Shown: positions 1-8,269, counted from the stretch's first letter. The stretch is 64,000 nt of DNA from Psychroflexus sp. MES1-P1E (GCF_002836055.1 NZ_PJBS01000307.1:1-64000), one strand, 5' to 3'. Numbers and translations are program-made. Notes: a model not told the origin generated them from the sequence alone.

Positions 1-1
1 A

Positions 2-2068
2 AAATATGAAAAACTTGAATTTGATCTTAATACCATAGATAGTTCGCTTATAAATAGTAGGATTTTCAATGGTATGGAGTTTATTTTTGATGATTTAGAT
101 ACGAACGCTGTTACTGGAAAAACTTATCTGCCTATTTTTCTCAATGAAGCAGCTTCCGAAGTTTATGGAAGCAATGTCTTAAATAAGGAGAAGGAAATTT
201 TATCCGGGAATAAAAATTCAGGATTTAGCAATAACCAGAGTCTTATCGCCTTTATTAAAGATCTGTACGCAGAATATGATGTCTATAATAATTATATCAA
301 ATTTTTTGATAAAAGTTTTGTAAGTCCTCTGTCAAAGACCGGTATAGATAATTACAATTACGTGCTTACTGATAGCACCTACATAGATAAAAAGTGGTGC
401 TATAATATTGTCTATTATCCTAGACGAAAAGGCGAGCTCAATTTTAAAGGAGATTTTTGGGTTAATGATACGACCTGGGCTATCAAAAAAATAAATTTGG
501 CCATGTCCAAAGGCGCTAATATCAACTGGATAAAAGATGTCTACATTGAACAAGAGTTTGATGTGCTTAACGACTCTGTTTTTTTGATTACTAAAGATTT
601 ATTTATGACCGATTTCTCCTTAACTAAAAAAGAGGAATCTCGTGGAGTCTATGGAAAACGTACCACCCTATATGATAATTATATATTCGATAAGCCTAAA
701 GGGAGTTCCTTTTACAATTATCAGCCAGAGGTCTACAACGAAGCTATATATAATAGAGATGACCAATTTTGGACTCAAAATCGACAAGAGGAATTAAACA
801 AAGATGAAAATCAGGTTTATAAAACTCTAGATACCCTTAAAACCGTAGATGCGTTTAAGCGAATATATAATGTAGGAACTATTTTAGCTACAGGATATTG
901 GGAGCAAAAGGGCTGGGACTTTGGTCCGGTATTTTCAACCTTTGGCTTTAATGAAGTAGAAGGCGTAAGATTAAGAGTTGGGGGAAGAACTTATTTTTCT
1001 CAAAACGATCTTTGGAGAGTTCAGGGATTCATGGCTTATGGATTTGGAGATGATAAGTTTAAGTATGGTATATCAGGGAAATGGCTGTTAGACCCAAAAA
1101 CAAGATTGACTATCGCTGGAGGAAATAGAAGAGATGTGGAGCAACTTGGTGCTAGTCTTACCAGTTCTACCGATGTATTAGGGAGAAACTTGGCTTCATC
1201 TTCGGTACTTACAGTTGGAGCAAATACGAGCCTTACTAGTATTAACTTGACTAGTTTTTCAATTGCCTTTGAACCTTTGAAGAATTTTAATTTAAGGTTT
1301 GAGGGAAACTTTAAAAGCCTGGAATCCGCATCAGATCAATTTAGCTTAGATTACTTTACAAATACAGAGCGCACGGAAACCAAGGCTGTAACAGAACAAG
1401 TGGAAATCTCTTCTATTATACGATTTTCTCCAGGTCGAGAAACGACAGGCTATGGGGTGGAGCGGCTCACGGTAAACACCGATAAATATCCAGAACTCTT
1501 TTTTAATTATACAAAAGGACTGAACAACATTACCACGAATGATTTCGACTACGAGAAGCTGCAGTTTTATTATAGACAACCTATCCAAATTGGTGGCTTT
1601 GGTAGTTTTATTTCCACTGTAGAATTAGGGAAAACCTTTGGGGCCGTTCCTTTAAGCTTATTGAGCATTGTACCGGGTAACCAAACCTTGTTTTCTATAC
1701 AAGGCACATTTCCTTTATTAGATTTTTATGATTTTGCAACAGATACTTACGCGAGTGTTAACTTTGAACATAACTTCAATGGTCGATTCTTTTCCAGAAT
1801 ACCATGGCTTCGGGAGCTAGATTTAAGAGAAATTGTCTCGGTGAGAGCAGTTGCAGGGAGTATTTCAGAAGAAAATCAGTTGCTTAATGCTTCATTTTCC
1901 AATCCGATATTAAGGGCGCCAGGCCGAGAGCCCTATTGGTCCTATAGCTTTGGGATTGGTAATATATTTAGGATTTTAAGAATAGATTTTCACTTTAGGG
2001 GTAACTATAATGATCTCCCTAGTGCCAGAAAATTTGGGGTGACAGGTGGATTTGGGTTTCAATTCTAA
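2..2068 (+). CDS. DUF5686 family outer-membrane protein (5' end cut by window edge)
   Basis: The frame is open from the left edge, so the N-terminus is missing; the first internal Met is at 74 but coding sequence clearly precedes it. About 689 residues are visible. The sequence resembles the DUF5686 proteins of Bacteroidota, in which a carboxypeptidase-regulatory-like N-terminal domain (off the window here) is followed by a large outer-membrane beta-barrel. The C-terminal half has alternating aromatic and polar beta-strand patterns and ends GGFGFQF, with the terminal Phe typical of BAM-assembled barrels. The family is suspected to act in envelope transport, but its substrate is unknown. Family assignment is by recognition of sequence character. 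Confidence 0.75.
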   Translation, partial: KYEKLEFDLNTIDSSLINSRIFNGMEFIFDDLDTNAVTGKTYLPIFLNEAASEVYGSNVLNKEKEILSGNKNSGFSNNQSLIAFIKDLYAEYDVYNNYIKFFDKSFVSPLSKTGIDNYNYVLTDSTYIDKKWCYNIVYYPRRKGELNFKGDFWVNDTTWAIKKINLAMSKGANINWIKDVYIEQEFDVLNDSVFLITKDLFMTDFSLTKKEESRGVYGKRTTLYDNYIFDKPKGSSFYNYQPEVYNEAIYNRDDQFWTQNRQEELNKDENQVYKTLDTLKTVDAFKRIYNVGTILATGYWEQKGWDFGPVFSTFGFNEVEGVRLRVGGRTYFSQNDLWRVQGFMAYGFGDDKFKYGISGKWLLDPKTRLTIAGGNRRDVEQLGASLTSSTDVLGRNLASSSVLTVGANTSLTSINLTSFSIAFEPLKNFNLRFEGNFKSLESASDQFSLDYFTNTERTETKAVTEQVEISSIIRFSPGRETTGYGVERLTVNTDKYPELFFNYTKGLNNITTNDFDYEKLQFYYRQPIQIGGFGSFISTVELGKTFGAVPLSLLSIVPGNQTLFSIQGTFPLLDFYDFATDTYASVNFEHNFNGRFFSRIPWLRELDLREIVSVRAVAGSISEENQLLNASFSNPILRAPGREPYWSYSFGIGNIFRILRIDFHFRGNYNDLPSARKFGVTGGFGFQF

Positions 2069-2137
2069 AATAAATTTTAAAGTAGGGTAAACAGATTTTG
2101 TGTTGTTTTATACTTAAACACCTAAAACAAACACATA

Positions 2138-3257
2138 ATGAAACTCTTAAATCAACAGTAGGACCTACTTGGATTAGTTTTAATGTCTTCCTGCTCGTTA
2201 GACGATTCTGTCTCAGATCCAAATCTAGGCACTACTCCTAAATCTAATCTAGAAATCAAAGCCCCTGTTGACGCAACCTCTTTTGCTAGTGTAGAAGTTG
2301 CTGAATTTTTCATCAACATTAAAAATATTAAATTCGATTTTGCAGACGAATTTGGTGATAGAAATTCATCTGATTCTGACGATGAGTATGATTTGACTTT
2401 TGAAGACTTATACCAAATTAAACCTATAATGTCGCAATAAATCGTTTCTTTTTCGCCTGCTTTTTATCAAAAATAATTACCGTAACTAAGGCTATGCTAA
2501 TTATTTTCAACTTCAATCAATCAAAAAATAATTCAATTTATTTATACGACATTATAAATTTAATTTGGTATTACCTAGTGAGATCGTAGCTTATCTAGAG
2601 GGCAATTATCCGAACGATCCTTTTTGTAAAGAAGAACTAGAAGATGATGACGATGACCCTTATGTCTATGAAATCGAATTGCAAAGTGAAACTGAAATCT
2701 ATTTCAGAGCCGACTTTAGCATTTATGCAACAGAGTTTGATGACGATGGTTGCGATTTTGATGACGACGGTGATTACAATGACGGAAATTACGGAAATGA
2801 TGACGATTTCGAATTAAATGGTCCTTTCGAGCTGAATCTAAATTCAGATGTGATCACAGTGATTAACGTTGAAATTCCGGTTGGAGAATATGAAGAAGTA
2901 GAGTTTGAAATGGATAGAAGCAGTGATCCAAGTAGTGACTTATATCAAAAATCTATCCTGATGAGAGGAACAATCTCAGGAACAGAATTTGAATTTTCCC
3001 ACACTTTCAGTGAAGAGTTTGAAATAGAAGACGAAGATGCCGGTCAAAATCTTGTGATCACCGAGGACAATAATAACAGAGTTATTTTTGAATTTGATTT
3101 AACTTCAGTATTTGGTTTTGTCGATTTAAGTGGTGCTACAGATGGAAATGAAAATGGAGTCATTGAAATAAGCCCAGAAGATAAGGATGGTAACAGACAA
3201 CTTGCCTACAGAATTAAAAATGCAATTAAAGATTATCTAGACTTACTAGACGACTAG
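2138..3257 (+). pseudogene. Acidic lipoprotein gene broken by an early stop and a mobile-element insertion
   Basis: The original start is probably ATG 2138. The frame reads MKLLNQQ, a TAG stop at 2159-2161, then DLLGLVLMSSCSLDDS, which together make a lipoprotein signal peptide with Cys after MSS. The frame continues to TTA 2408-2410, where a 160-bp element (2411-2570) is inserted; coding resumes at TTA 2571-2573 and ends at 3257. Joining the two sides with one TTA gives ...DLTFEDLPSEIVAYLEG..., fully in frame. The product would be about 320 residues, rich in Asp and Glu (for example EELEDDDDDPY), and may relate to DUF4382-type lipoproteins. It is now split in two and its signal peptide is cut by the stop. 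No function is assigned. Confidence 0.8.
2411..2570. mobile_element. Small non-autonomous transposable element (MITE-like), copy 1, 160 bp
   Basis: The ends are inverted repeats of about 24 bp. The outer 10 bp match perfectly (TACCAAATTA at the left, TAATTTGGTA at the right) and the next 14 differ at two positions. It is flanked by a 3-bp direct repeat TTA (2408-2410 and 2571-2573), a target-site duplication. No protein is encoded. The interior shares long identical stretches with copy 2 at 6775-6983 but lacks two segments present there. It sits inside the lipoprotein gene and supplies the TAA that ends the 5' half. Confidence 0.85.
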
Positions 3258-3284
3258 AAAGTGTTCTAGACTCCATTTTAACTC

Positions 3285-3314
3285 CCTATTTGGATCGCCA
3301 AATAGGTTTTTTTT
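3285..3314 (+). terminator. Rho-independent terminator after the lipoprotein pseudogene
   Basis: CCTATTTGG and CCAAATAGG form a perfect 9-bp stem with loop ATCG, followed by eight T. It lies 28 bp after the stop codon at 3257. Confidence 0.85.
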
Positions 3315-3422
3315 ATGCTATATTTTTTATTGATCTATCAGTTTAATGTGATATTGTAGTGTATCCAGAGATTATTTTGGGATAAGAAATGCTGCATAAA
3401 ACTATTTATAAAGGGTTGTGTT

Positions 3423-3656
3423 TTAGGCATTCTCTATTTCATTTTTAATCCTAGTTTTGATCTGGCTTAAAATCAAAAGTGCCCCAACCAATGGGATAGA
3501 AACAATGAATAATGTTTGAGTGCTCTGGGAAGTAAAAAGTCTGACAAGGATAACTACAATGAGAATTAACCATGCTAATAGGGCTAAATAAAAAATAATG
3601 TTTAAAATTTTTAATTTGGATTTTAAATCCTCTGTAGTCGGTTGATTAGAATTCAT
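3423..3656 (-). CDS. Small membrane protein with two transmembrane segments, unknown function
   Basis: A 77-residue protein with a polar N-terminus (MNSNQPTTEDLKSKLKIL), two hydrophobic segments at about residues 18-40 and 47-64, and a basic/acidic tail. It resembles short flavobacterial membrane proteins sometimes annotated as 'redox-active disulfide protein 2', but it contains no cysteine, so no redox role is supported. It starts 16 bp after the end of the frameshifted lipoprotein gene on the same strand and was probably co-transcribed with it. Confidence 0.6.
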   Translation of the reverse strand: MNSNQPTTEDLKSKLKILNIIFYLALLAWLILIVVILVRLFTSQSTQTLFIVSIPLVGALLILSQIKTRIKNEIENA

Positions 3657-3672
3657 TAAATAAATTTATTAG

Positions 3673-4130
3673 TTAGAGTTTTTCAACTATTAAAAAACTC
3701 AATTCATCAGTATCTTCATCGGAAAGTTCAATAGTATTTGGGGTCGAAAACCTGTCGACCACCCAATCTTCATTAAACTCTTCCAATAGTTCATTGTTTT
3801 CAAAATCCAGCTCAAAAATCAATTCTTCCTCATCAATTTCTGCAGTCCATTCACCTTTAAAAGAGTTTCCGCTTGTTAGTCATCAAATTCATTTAGGGTG
3901 AAGGCGTTATTTGAATTGATGGTAATCTCGTATTGAAATTCAAGGCTTAGGCTATTAGAATTATCGATGAAATCGTCAAAAGCGGTCGGGTTTTGATGAA
4001 GTCTGGAGATGAGGCCAGTCAATTCACTTAGACTTGTAAGACTAGAAGTTTTATCCACTTGTTCAAAAAATTCCTCAGTTTGACAAGAGAGTAAAATAAA
4101 AAAGAAACCAAATCCGTAAAATTGTTTCAT
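3673..4130 (-). pseudogene. Frameshifted lipoprotein gene
   Basis: From ATG 4130 the product begins MKQFYGFGFFFILLSCQTEE, a lipoprotein signal peptide with LLSC lipobox, and runs 84 residues to a stop at 3876. One frame over, without a gap, the next sequence reads LTSGNSFKGEWTAEIDEEEL and continues to ...LSFLIVEKL and a stop at 3673. The join at about 3880 is explained by loss of one base or a similar small indel. The intact product would have been about 152 residues. The function is unknown. Confidence 0.7.
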
Positions 4131-4152
4131 AATCTGTAAATTTATAAAAACC

Positions 4153-4211
4153 TATCTTAAGATATAACAACTTTTTCCATATAAACCCTAACTTTCAATT
4201 AGGGTTTATAT
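4153..4211. promoter_or_regulatory. Two perfect palindromes in the region divergent to fecI
   Basis: TATCTTAAGATA at 4153-4164 is a 12-bp palindrome. ATATAAACCCTAA (4179-4191) and TTAGGGTTTATAT (4199-4211) form a perfect 13-bp inverted repeat with a 7-nt spacer. Both lie in the 120-bp gap between the decayed lipoprotein gene (minus strand) and the sigma-factor gene (plus strand). There is no T-run typical of a terminator, so a protein-binding site is the more likely reading. Confidence 0.5.
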
Positions 4212-4250
4212 ATTGTCATTTGTTTATATAAAACTAGTTAAGGAGATCCT

Positions 4251-4772
4251 ATGGAGAAACAACTCGTCAATAATGTTTGTGAAGAACAGGTTTTTGAAGG
4301 GATTTATAGCAAAAATTCAGAAGTGATAAATAATTACTTCTTCTATAAGTTTGGTCATAAAATCATGGCAGAGGACTCTGTTCAGGAAGCTTTTTTAAAG
4401 CTCTGGGAGAATTGTAAAAAGGTTCCTTTTGCAAAGGCAAAATCTTATTTATACACAGTAGCCAATACTATTTCTTTAAATAAATACAAACACCAAAAGG
4501 TGGTTTTGAAGTATGCAAAGACTGAGCCTCAACGGACTGAAGATTTCCAAAGCCCAGAGTATAAGATGGATGAAAAAGAGTTTAAGGTAAAGCTAGAAAA
4601 AGCTATACAAGACTTGTCAGAAAAGCAAAGAGTTGCCTTCTTGCTCCATCGGATTGATAATAGATCTTATAAAGAAATAGCAGAAATTTTGAACATAAGT
4701 GTAAAGGCTGTTGAGAAGCGCATGCAAAAGGCTTTAGAGGGGGTGAGAAAAAAAATTGATGAATTTAAGTAG
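4251..4772 (+). CDS. ECF-type RNA polymerase sigma factor, FecI-like
   Basis: A 173-residue protein of normal family length. Region 2 spans about residues 18-85, with AEDSVQEAFLKLWEN matching the core-polymerase and -10 binding part. Region 4 spans about 110-165, with LSEKQRVAFLLHRIDNRSYK and the helix-turn-helix IAEILNISVKAVEKRM. AAGGAG at 4240-4245 is an unusually good ribosome-binding site for this phylum. A FecR-like anti-sigma gene follows 42 bp downstream, and then the remains of a TonB-dependent receptor. In FecI/FecR systems the receptor signals substrate binding through FecR to release the sigma factor. The receptor is destroyed here, so the sigma factor may be unregulated or serve other promoters. 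Confidence 0.9.
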   Translation: MEKQLVNNVCEEQVFEGIYSKNSEVINNYFFYKFGHKIMAEDSVQEAFLKLWENCKKVPFAKAKSYLYTVANTISLNKYKHQKVVLKYAKTEPQRTEDFQSPEYKMDEKEFKVKLEKAIQDLSEKQRVAFLLHRIDNRSYKEIAEILNISVKAVEKRMQKALEGVRKKIDEFK

Positions 4773-4814
4773 GGTAAACCCTTTTTAATTATTCTTTAAA
4801 CAGAGAGTATAAAA

Positions 4815-5702
4815 ATGAAACAAAAATATAATTTAGTAGATTGGCTCGACGGTAAAGTAGATGATGAGGCTGTCAAAAACACGAAGGGATTTGATACATT
4901 AAAGAAGATCAAAATGTATTCAGCGCATTTTCAAAAGCCAGAGTTTAAAAAAGATGAAGTTTATAAGGCTATTAAGAAGAAAAAAAACAGCCGTAGAAAA
5001 ACTAAATTTAATTGGTCTATAGCTGCATCTACCCTTTTAATTATTGGAGTATCAACACTTGTTTATACTTTATCCAATAAAGATTTTACATCCAAAATCA
5101 ACTCCCAAGAAACGGTTTTGCTTCCCGATGACTCTAAAGTTATTCTAGCTCAAAATAGCAAATTTCAATTTAATAATTGGTTTTGGAGTTTTGATAGGTC
5201 CACCACACTTTTCGGTAAGGCTTATTTTGATGTGGCTAAAGGAAAAACATTTACGGTTAAAACCGATTTAGGAACCGTTCAAGTGTTGGGAACTCGCTTT
5301 GATATTGAGTCCAGAGATTCTATTTTTAGAGTAGTCTGCTATGAAGGATCAGTAAAGGTGACCTCATTAGAAAATGAAATCATTTTAGAAAAAGACGAGT
5401 TTGTTGCTTTTCAAAATGGGCGCAAAGTAGAGCAAAGTAATGTTTATATAGATGAGCCAGACTGGATATCCACTGCGAATGTATTTAAAGACTCTCCTTT
5501 GTCTGAAGTAATCCTTCAGTTAGAAAAAGACTATACTATAGAAATAGATATATCTAAGCTCAACCAAAACAAGCGTTTTACAGGAAGTTTACCTTCAGAT
5601 AGTTTATCCTTGGCTTTAGATATTTTAGTTAAAACGTATCAAATCAATTTCAAAATTATCAATAGAAATAAGTTCATTTTTGTTGATGATGAGACCCAAT
5701 AA
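4815..5702 (+). CDS. FecR-like anti-sigma factor
   Basis: A 295-residue inner-membrane protein. The N-terminal cytoplasmic part (about 1-70) would bind the sigma factor. One transmembrane segment follows (about 72-92, WSIAASTLLIIGVSTLVYTL). The periplasmic FecR domain spans about 95-200 (TVLLPDDSKVILAQNSKFQF; GTVQVLGTRFDIESRD), and a DUF4974-type domain ends the protein (about 215-290, FKDSPLSEVILQLEKDY). This is the usual Bacteroidota architecture and it is intact. Its 3' end overlaps the start of the receptor pseudogene by 17 bp, showing the original translational coupling. Confidence 0.9.
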   Translation: MKQKYNLVDWLDGKVDDEAVKNTKGFDTLKKIKMYSAHFQKPEFKKDEVYKAIKKKKNSRRKTKFNWSIAASTLLIIGVSTLVYTLSNKDFTSKINSQETVLLPDDSKVILAQNSKFQFNNWFWSFDRSTTLFGKAYFDVAKGKTFTVKTDLGTVQVLGTRFDIESRDSIFRVVCYEGSVKVTSLENEIILEKDEFVAFQNGRKVEQSNVYIDEPDWISTANVFKDSPLSEVILQLEKDYTIEIDISKLNQNKRFTGSLPSDSLSLALDILVKTYQINFKIINRNKFIFVDDETQ

Positions 5703-6766
5703 ACCCTCTACGAGATTTCTTTTTTTAATATTGTTTATCCTATCAGTCAATTCCCTTTTTTGCCAACCCTTTAAAAAGTTAAGTCTTGTTGATTTACTTA
5801 TTACCCTAGAAGAAAAATATGAGGTGTCGTTTAATTATTAGTCTGAAGATTTATCTGATGTCAGAGTCCTTGCTCCACAAAACGTAGAGCTTAAGTTAGA
5901 TTTAAAGTTCTTAGAACAACAACTCCCTCTTGAGTTTACTTTTATTACTGAAAAATATATAAGTATTTCTTATAAAAGGAATCTAAAGTGCTAGACGTTT
6001 TTAAATGCAAATGCCTTGTCTCCCGTTTTTGGTGTAAAAATATACCGAAATACTAAGCTTTTGGGAGAATCTAATGGCATGGGAAAAGTCTTTGTCGATT
6101 CTACGCTTGAACTATCAGAGTTGAAATTCTATCATCCTAAGTATTTTAATACTAAAGGGGTGCAAGCTCAATCAAATGTAGAAAGCATTTCTTCAGGCAG
6201 TCAAGGCTTTCAAAACCAATTGGAGTTTTTGCGGTTAAGTGGAAATTATGAGGTTTTTGGTGCTGAGTTTCTTGCTCAAAAAAGAGTTAATCAGTTCATT
6301 TTTTGGGTTAACTTCTCTGTGATGGATAATAGGTATGATGTCTAAAATTTTGATCCTCAGCAGTTTGCTAATAATTTTGAAATCAGACAGAGTTCAGCAT
6401 TTGGGATGAGCTACGACTCAGATGAGCTTAAATTATCTTTTGGTGGCCGCTATTTCTCAGGTAAGCCAACCACAGATATAGGTCTTGATAATCCAATTTT
6501 GTCTCCACAAACCAATCCAAGTTTAAATTTCCTAAGTCCAAACGAAGCCAATTTGCAAGATTATTTTCAGCTTAATTTTTCAGGAAGTTATACGCTCAAC
6601 TTTGATTCTTCAGCCTTAGAAACTGGTTGAGTATTTTGAACTTCTTCAATAATGACACTTTAACCAATCAGTTTTCAGACTAGATGAGTCTGGATCCACT
6701 GAAGAAAATAGTCGCGTTAGAAATCTAGAGTTGACTCCTAATCTTTTCTTGACCTATCGGTTTTAG
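5686..6766 (+). pseudogene. Decayed TonB-dependent receptor gene of the FecI/FecR locus
   Basis: Starting at ATG 5686 or 5689, a signal peptide (FLFLILFILSVNSLFCQ) leads into a secretin/TonB short N-terminal domain (LVDLLITLEEKYEVSFNY). A carboxypeptidase-regulatory-like stretch follows (PVFGVKIYRNTKLLGESNG), then barrel-like sequence (FQLNFSGSYTLNFDSS). The same frame is interrupted by TAG 5839, TAG 5992, TAA 6343 and TGA 6628. After frameshifts a typical barrel end is readable (LELTPNLFLTYRF, stop TAG 6764). Only about 360 codons remain of the 800 or more expected, and no plug domain is visible, so large internal deletions are likely. It cannot make a working receptor. Confidence 0.85.
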
Positions 6767-6774
6767 CACAATTA

Positions 6775-6983
6775 CACCAATTTAAACCTATAATATCGCA
6801 ATAAATCCTTTTACCGAAACGAATTCGGCACAGGCTTTTTTCGCCTGCTTTTTATCAAAAATAATTAGCATAACTAAGGCTATGCTAATTATTTTCAACG
6901 TCAATCAATCAAAATACTTGTGCTGAGCTACGTCGTAGCATAATTAAATTTATGTCATACGACATTATAAATTTAATTTGGTA
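6775..6983. mobile_element. Small non-autonomous transposable element (MITE-like), copy 2, 209 bp
   Basis: Flanked by TTA direct repeats (6772-6774 and 6984-6986). The right end (CGACATTATAAATT ... TTTGGTA) is identical to that of copy 1; the left end (CACCAATTTAAACC...) has drifted at a few positions. Inside are several hairpins: CCGAA/TTCGG near 6814-6828, CAGGC/GCCTG near 6831-6847, a perfect 14-bp AAAATAATTAGCAT/ATGCTAATTATTTT near 6857-6894, and GCTACG/CGTAGC near 6927-6939. No protein is encoded. It lies 8 bp after the stop of the receptor pseudogene. With its flanks it fills the gene-free stretch 6767-7103. Confidence 0.8.
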
Positions 6984-7071
6984 TTACTTTTTTTCTTTTG
7001 AATGTTTTACGGTTCATCTGAATTATTCAACTGCTCGTCAATTAATTAAGAATACAATGAAGCTTTCATTC

Positions 7072-7079
7072 TATTTTTG
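7072..7079 (+). promoter_or_regulatory. -7 box of the DUF2141 gene
   Basis: TATTTTTG matches the Bacteroidota -7 consensus TAnnTTTG, 24 bp before the ATG. No clear -33 TTG is seen at the usual distance. Confidence 0.55.
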
Positions 7080-7103
7080 ACATGAATTTAAAACCCAAAT
7101 ATC

Positions 7104-7520
7104 ATGTATACTATTGTGAAATTAATGATACTAGCTTTACTATTTTTTCTTCAAAGTCTTGTTGCTCAGGATGCGGGAGATTTGACCGTTAGATTTGAGA
7201 ATGTAAAAGAAACTAACGGAGAACTCTATGTTGGAATTTTTGAAAAGGATAATTTCCTAAGACAACCTACTATTGGAAAAATGGTTAAAGTAGATTCAAA
7301 TGGCTCAGAAGTAACCTTCGAAGGAGTGGCCTATGGCTCTTATGCGATTTCAGTATTTCATGACCTTAATGGGAATAAAACAATGGATCGTGAGTCAGAT
7401 GGAATGCCATCAGAACCTTGGGCGATGTCTGGATCTGTGGATCCTAATCAATATCCAACTTGGGATGGCGCTAAATTTGAATTAAACTCAAAAAAACAGG
7501 AACTTCTTCTCGAGTTTTAA
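7104..7520 (+). CDS. DUF2141 domain secreted protein
   Basis: A 138-residue protein with a signal peptide (MYTIVKLMILALLFFLQSLVAQ) and then one DUF2141 domain. Family features include the strand GDLTVRFENVKETNGELYVGIF, the conserved FHDLNGNKTMD segment, which looks like a metal- or turn-forming loop, and GMPSEPWAMS. These proteins are small periplasmic or outer-membrane beta-sandwich proteins of unknown role. It is a single gene with its own promoter and terminator, and it is the first intact ordinary gene after the decay zone. Confidence 0.85.
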   Translation: MYTIVKLMILALLFFLQSLVAQDAGDLTVRFENVKETNGELYVGIFEKDNFLRQPTIGKMVKVDSNGSEVTFEGVAYGSYAISVFHDLNGNKTMDRESDGMPSEPWAMSGSVDPNQYPTWDGAKFELNSKKQELLLEF

Positions 7521-7534
7521 TAAAGTAAGAAGGT

Positions 7535-7570
7535 CTGACTCGGAATTTACTTTTGAGTCAGGTTTTTTAT
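7535..7570 (+). terminator. Rho-independent terminator after DUF2141 gene
   Basis: CTGACTC (7535-7541) pairs with GAGTCAG (7555-7561), followed by six T. It is located 15 bp after the stop. Confidence 0.8.
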
Positions 7571-7605
7571 TTACATATTTTTTAACTATAAGTCAAAGAT
7601 TTTGC

Positions 7606-7613
7606 TATTTTTG
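7606..7613 (+). promoter_or_regulatory. -7 box of ppa
   Basis: TATTTTTG fits TAnnTTTG; the ATG follows 31 bp later. Confidence 0.6.
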
Positions 7614-7644
7614 CGATCCTTAAAATTTACATAAATAAGCGATT

Positions 7645-8151
7645 ATGACATTTGATGTTTTGATAGAGATCCCGAGAGGAAGTAGAAATAAATACGAGTA
7701 CGATTTTAACTTAAAGCAAATTAGGTTCGATAGGATGTTGCATACTTCAATGATGTATCCTGCAGACTACGGTTTTGTCCCAGAAACTTTAGCCTTAGAT
7801 AACGACCCTATAGATGTATTAGTGTTATTCACCAATCCTGTTGTTCCAGGTTGTGTCGCTAGGGTTAGACCTGTAGGTGTTCTGAATATGTCTGATGAAA
7901 AAGGCCCTGATGAAAAAATTATTTGTGTTCCAGTAACAGATCCAATGGGAGATGATGTTCACAAATTTTCAGATTTAAACCCTCATACAATCAAAGAAAT
8001 CGAGCACTTTTTTAGAACGTATAAAGATTTAGAAAATAAAGAAGTGATCATAGGAAACTGGGGCGATGAGCAAGAAGCTAAAGATTTAGTTGATAAAGCT
8101 ATAGCGCGCTACAAAGAAAGCGATACAGTGACCAATAACTTCAGTTTATAA
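7645..8151 (+). CDS. ppa: Inorganic pyrophosphatase, family I
   Basis: Hydrolyses pyrophosphate to two phosphates in the cytoplasm, pulling biosynthetic reactions forward. The 168-residue length is typical of bacterial family I enzymes. The signature DNDPIDV at about residues 52-58 carries the metal-binding aspartates. EIPRGSRNKYEYD at about 8-20, the YPADYGFVPET segment and KFSDLNPHTIKEIEHFF are the other conserved blocks. It is transcribed alone between its own promoter and terminator. Confidence 0.95.
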   Translation: MTFDVLIEIPRGSRNKYEYDFNLKQIRFDRMLHTSMMYPADYGFVPETLALDNDPIDVLVLFTNPVVPGCVARVRPVGVLNMSDEKGPDEKIICVPVTDPMGDDVHKFSDLNPHTIKEIEHFFRTYKDLENKEVIIGNWGDEQEAKDLVDKAIARYKESDTVTNNFSL

Positions 8152-8177
8152 GAGGTTATATCATCTACACTAATTTT

Positions 8178-8206
8178 AAGCCACTTTATTTGAAGTGGCT
8201 TTTTTA
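8178..8206 (+). terminator. Rho-independent terminator after ppa
   Basis: AAGCCACTT pairs with AAGTGGCTT around a 6-nt loop, followed by a T-run. Confidence 0.85.
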
Positions 8207-8242
8207 GTTAATAAAAATCTTCTTTAATAGATTTCAAATTCC

Positions 8243-8250
8243 TATTTTTG
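8243..8250 (+). promoter_or_regulatory. -7 box of ffh-folD
   Basis: TATTTTTG fits the TAnnTTTG consensus; ATG is 20 bp downstream. Confidence 0.6.
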
Positions 8251-8269
8251 CACAAATACAGATGAAATT

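Noticed and set aside
2183-2440. Independent 85-residue protein
   Set aside because: Its start is inside the signal peptide of the broken lipoprotein gene and its end is supplied by the inserted element.
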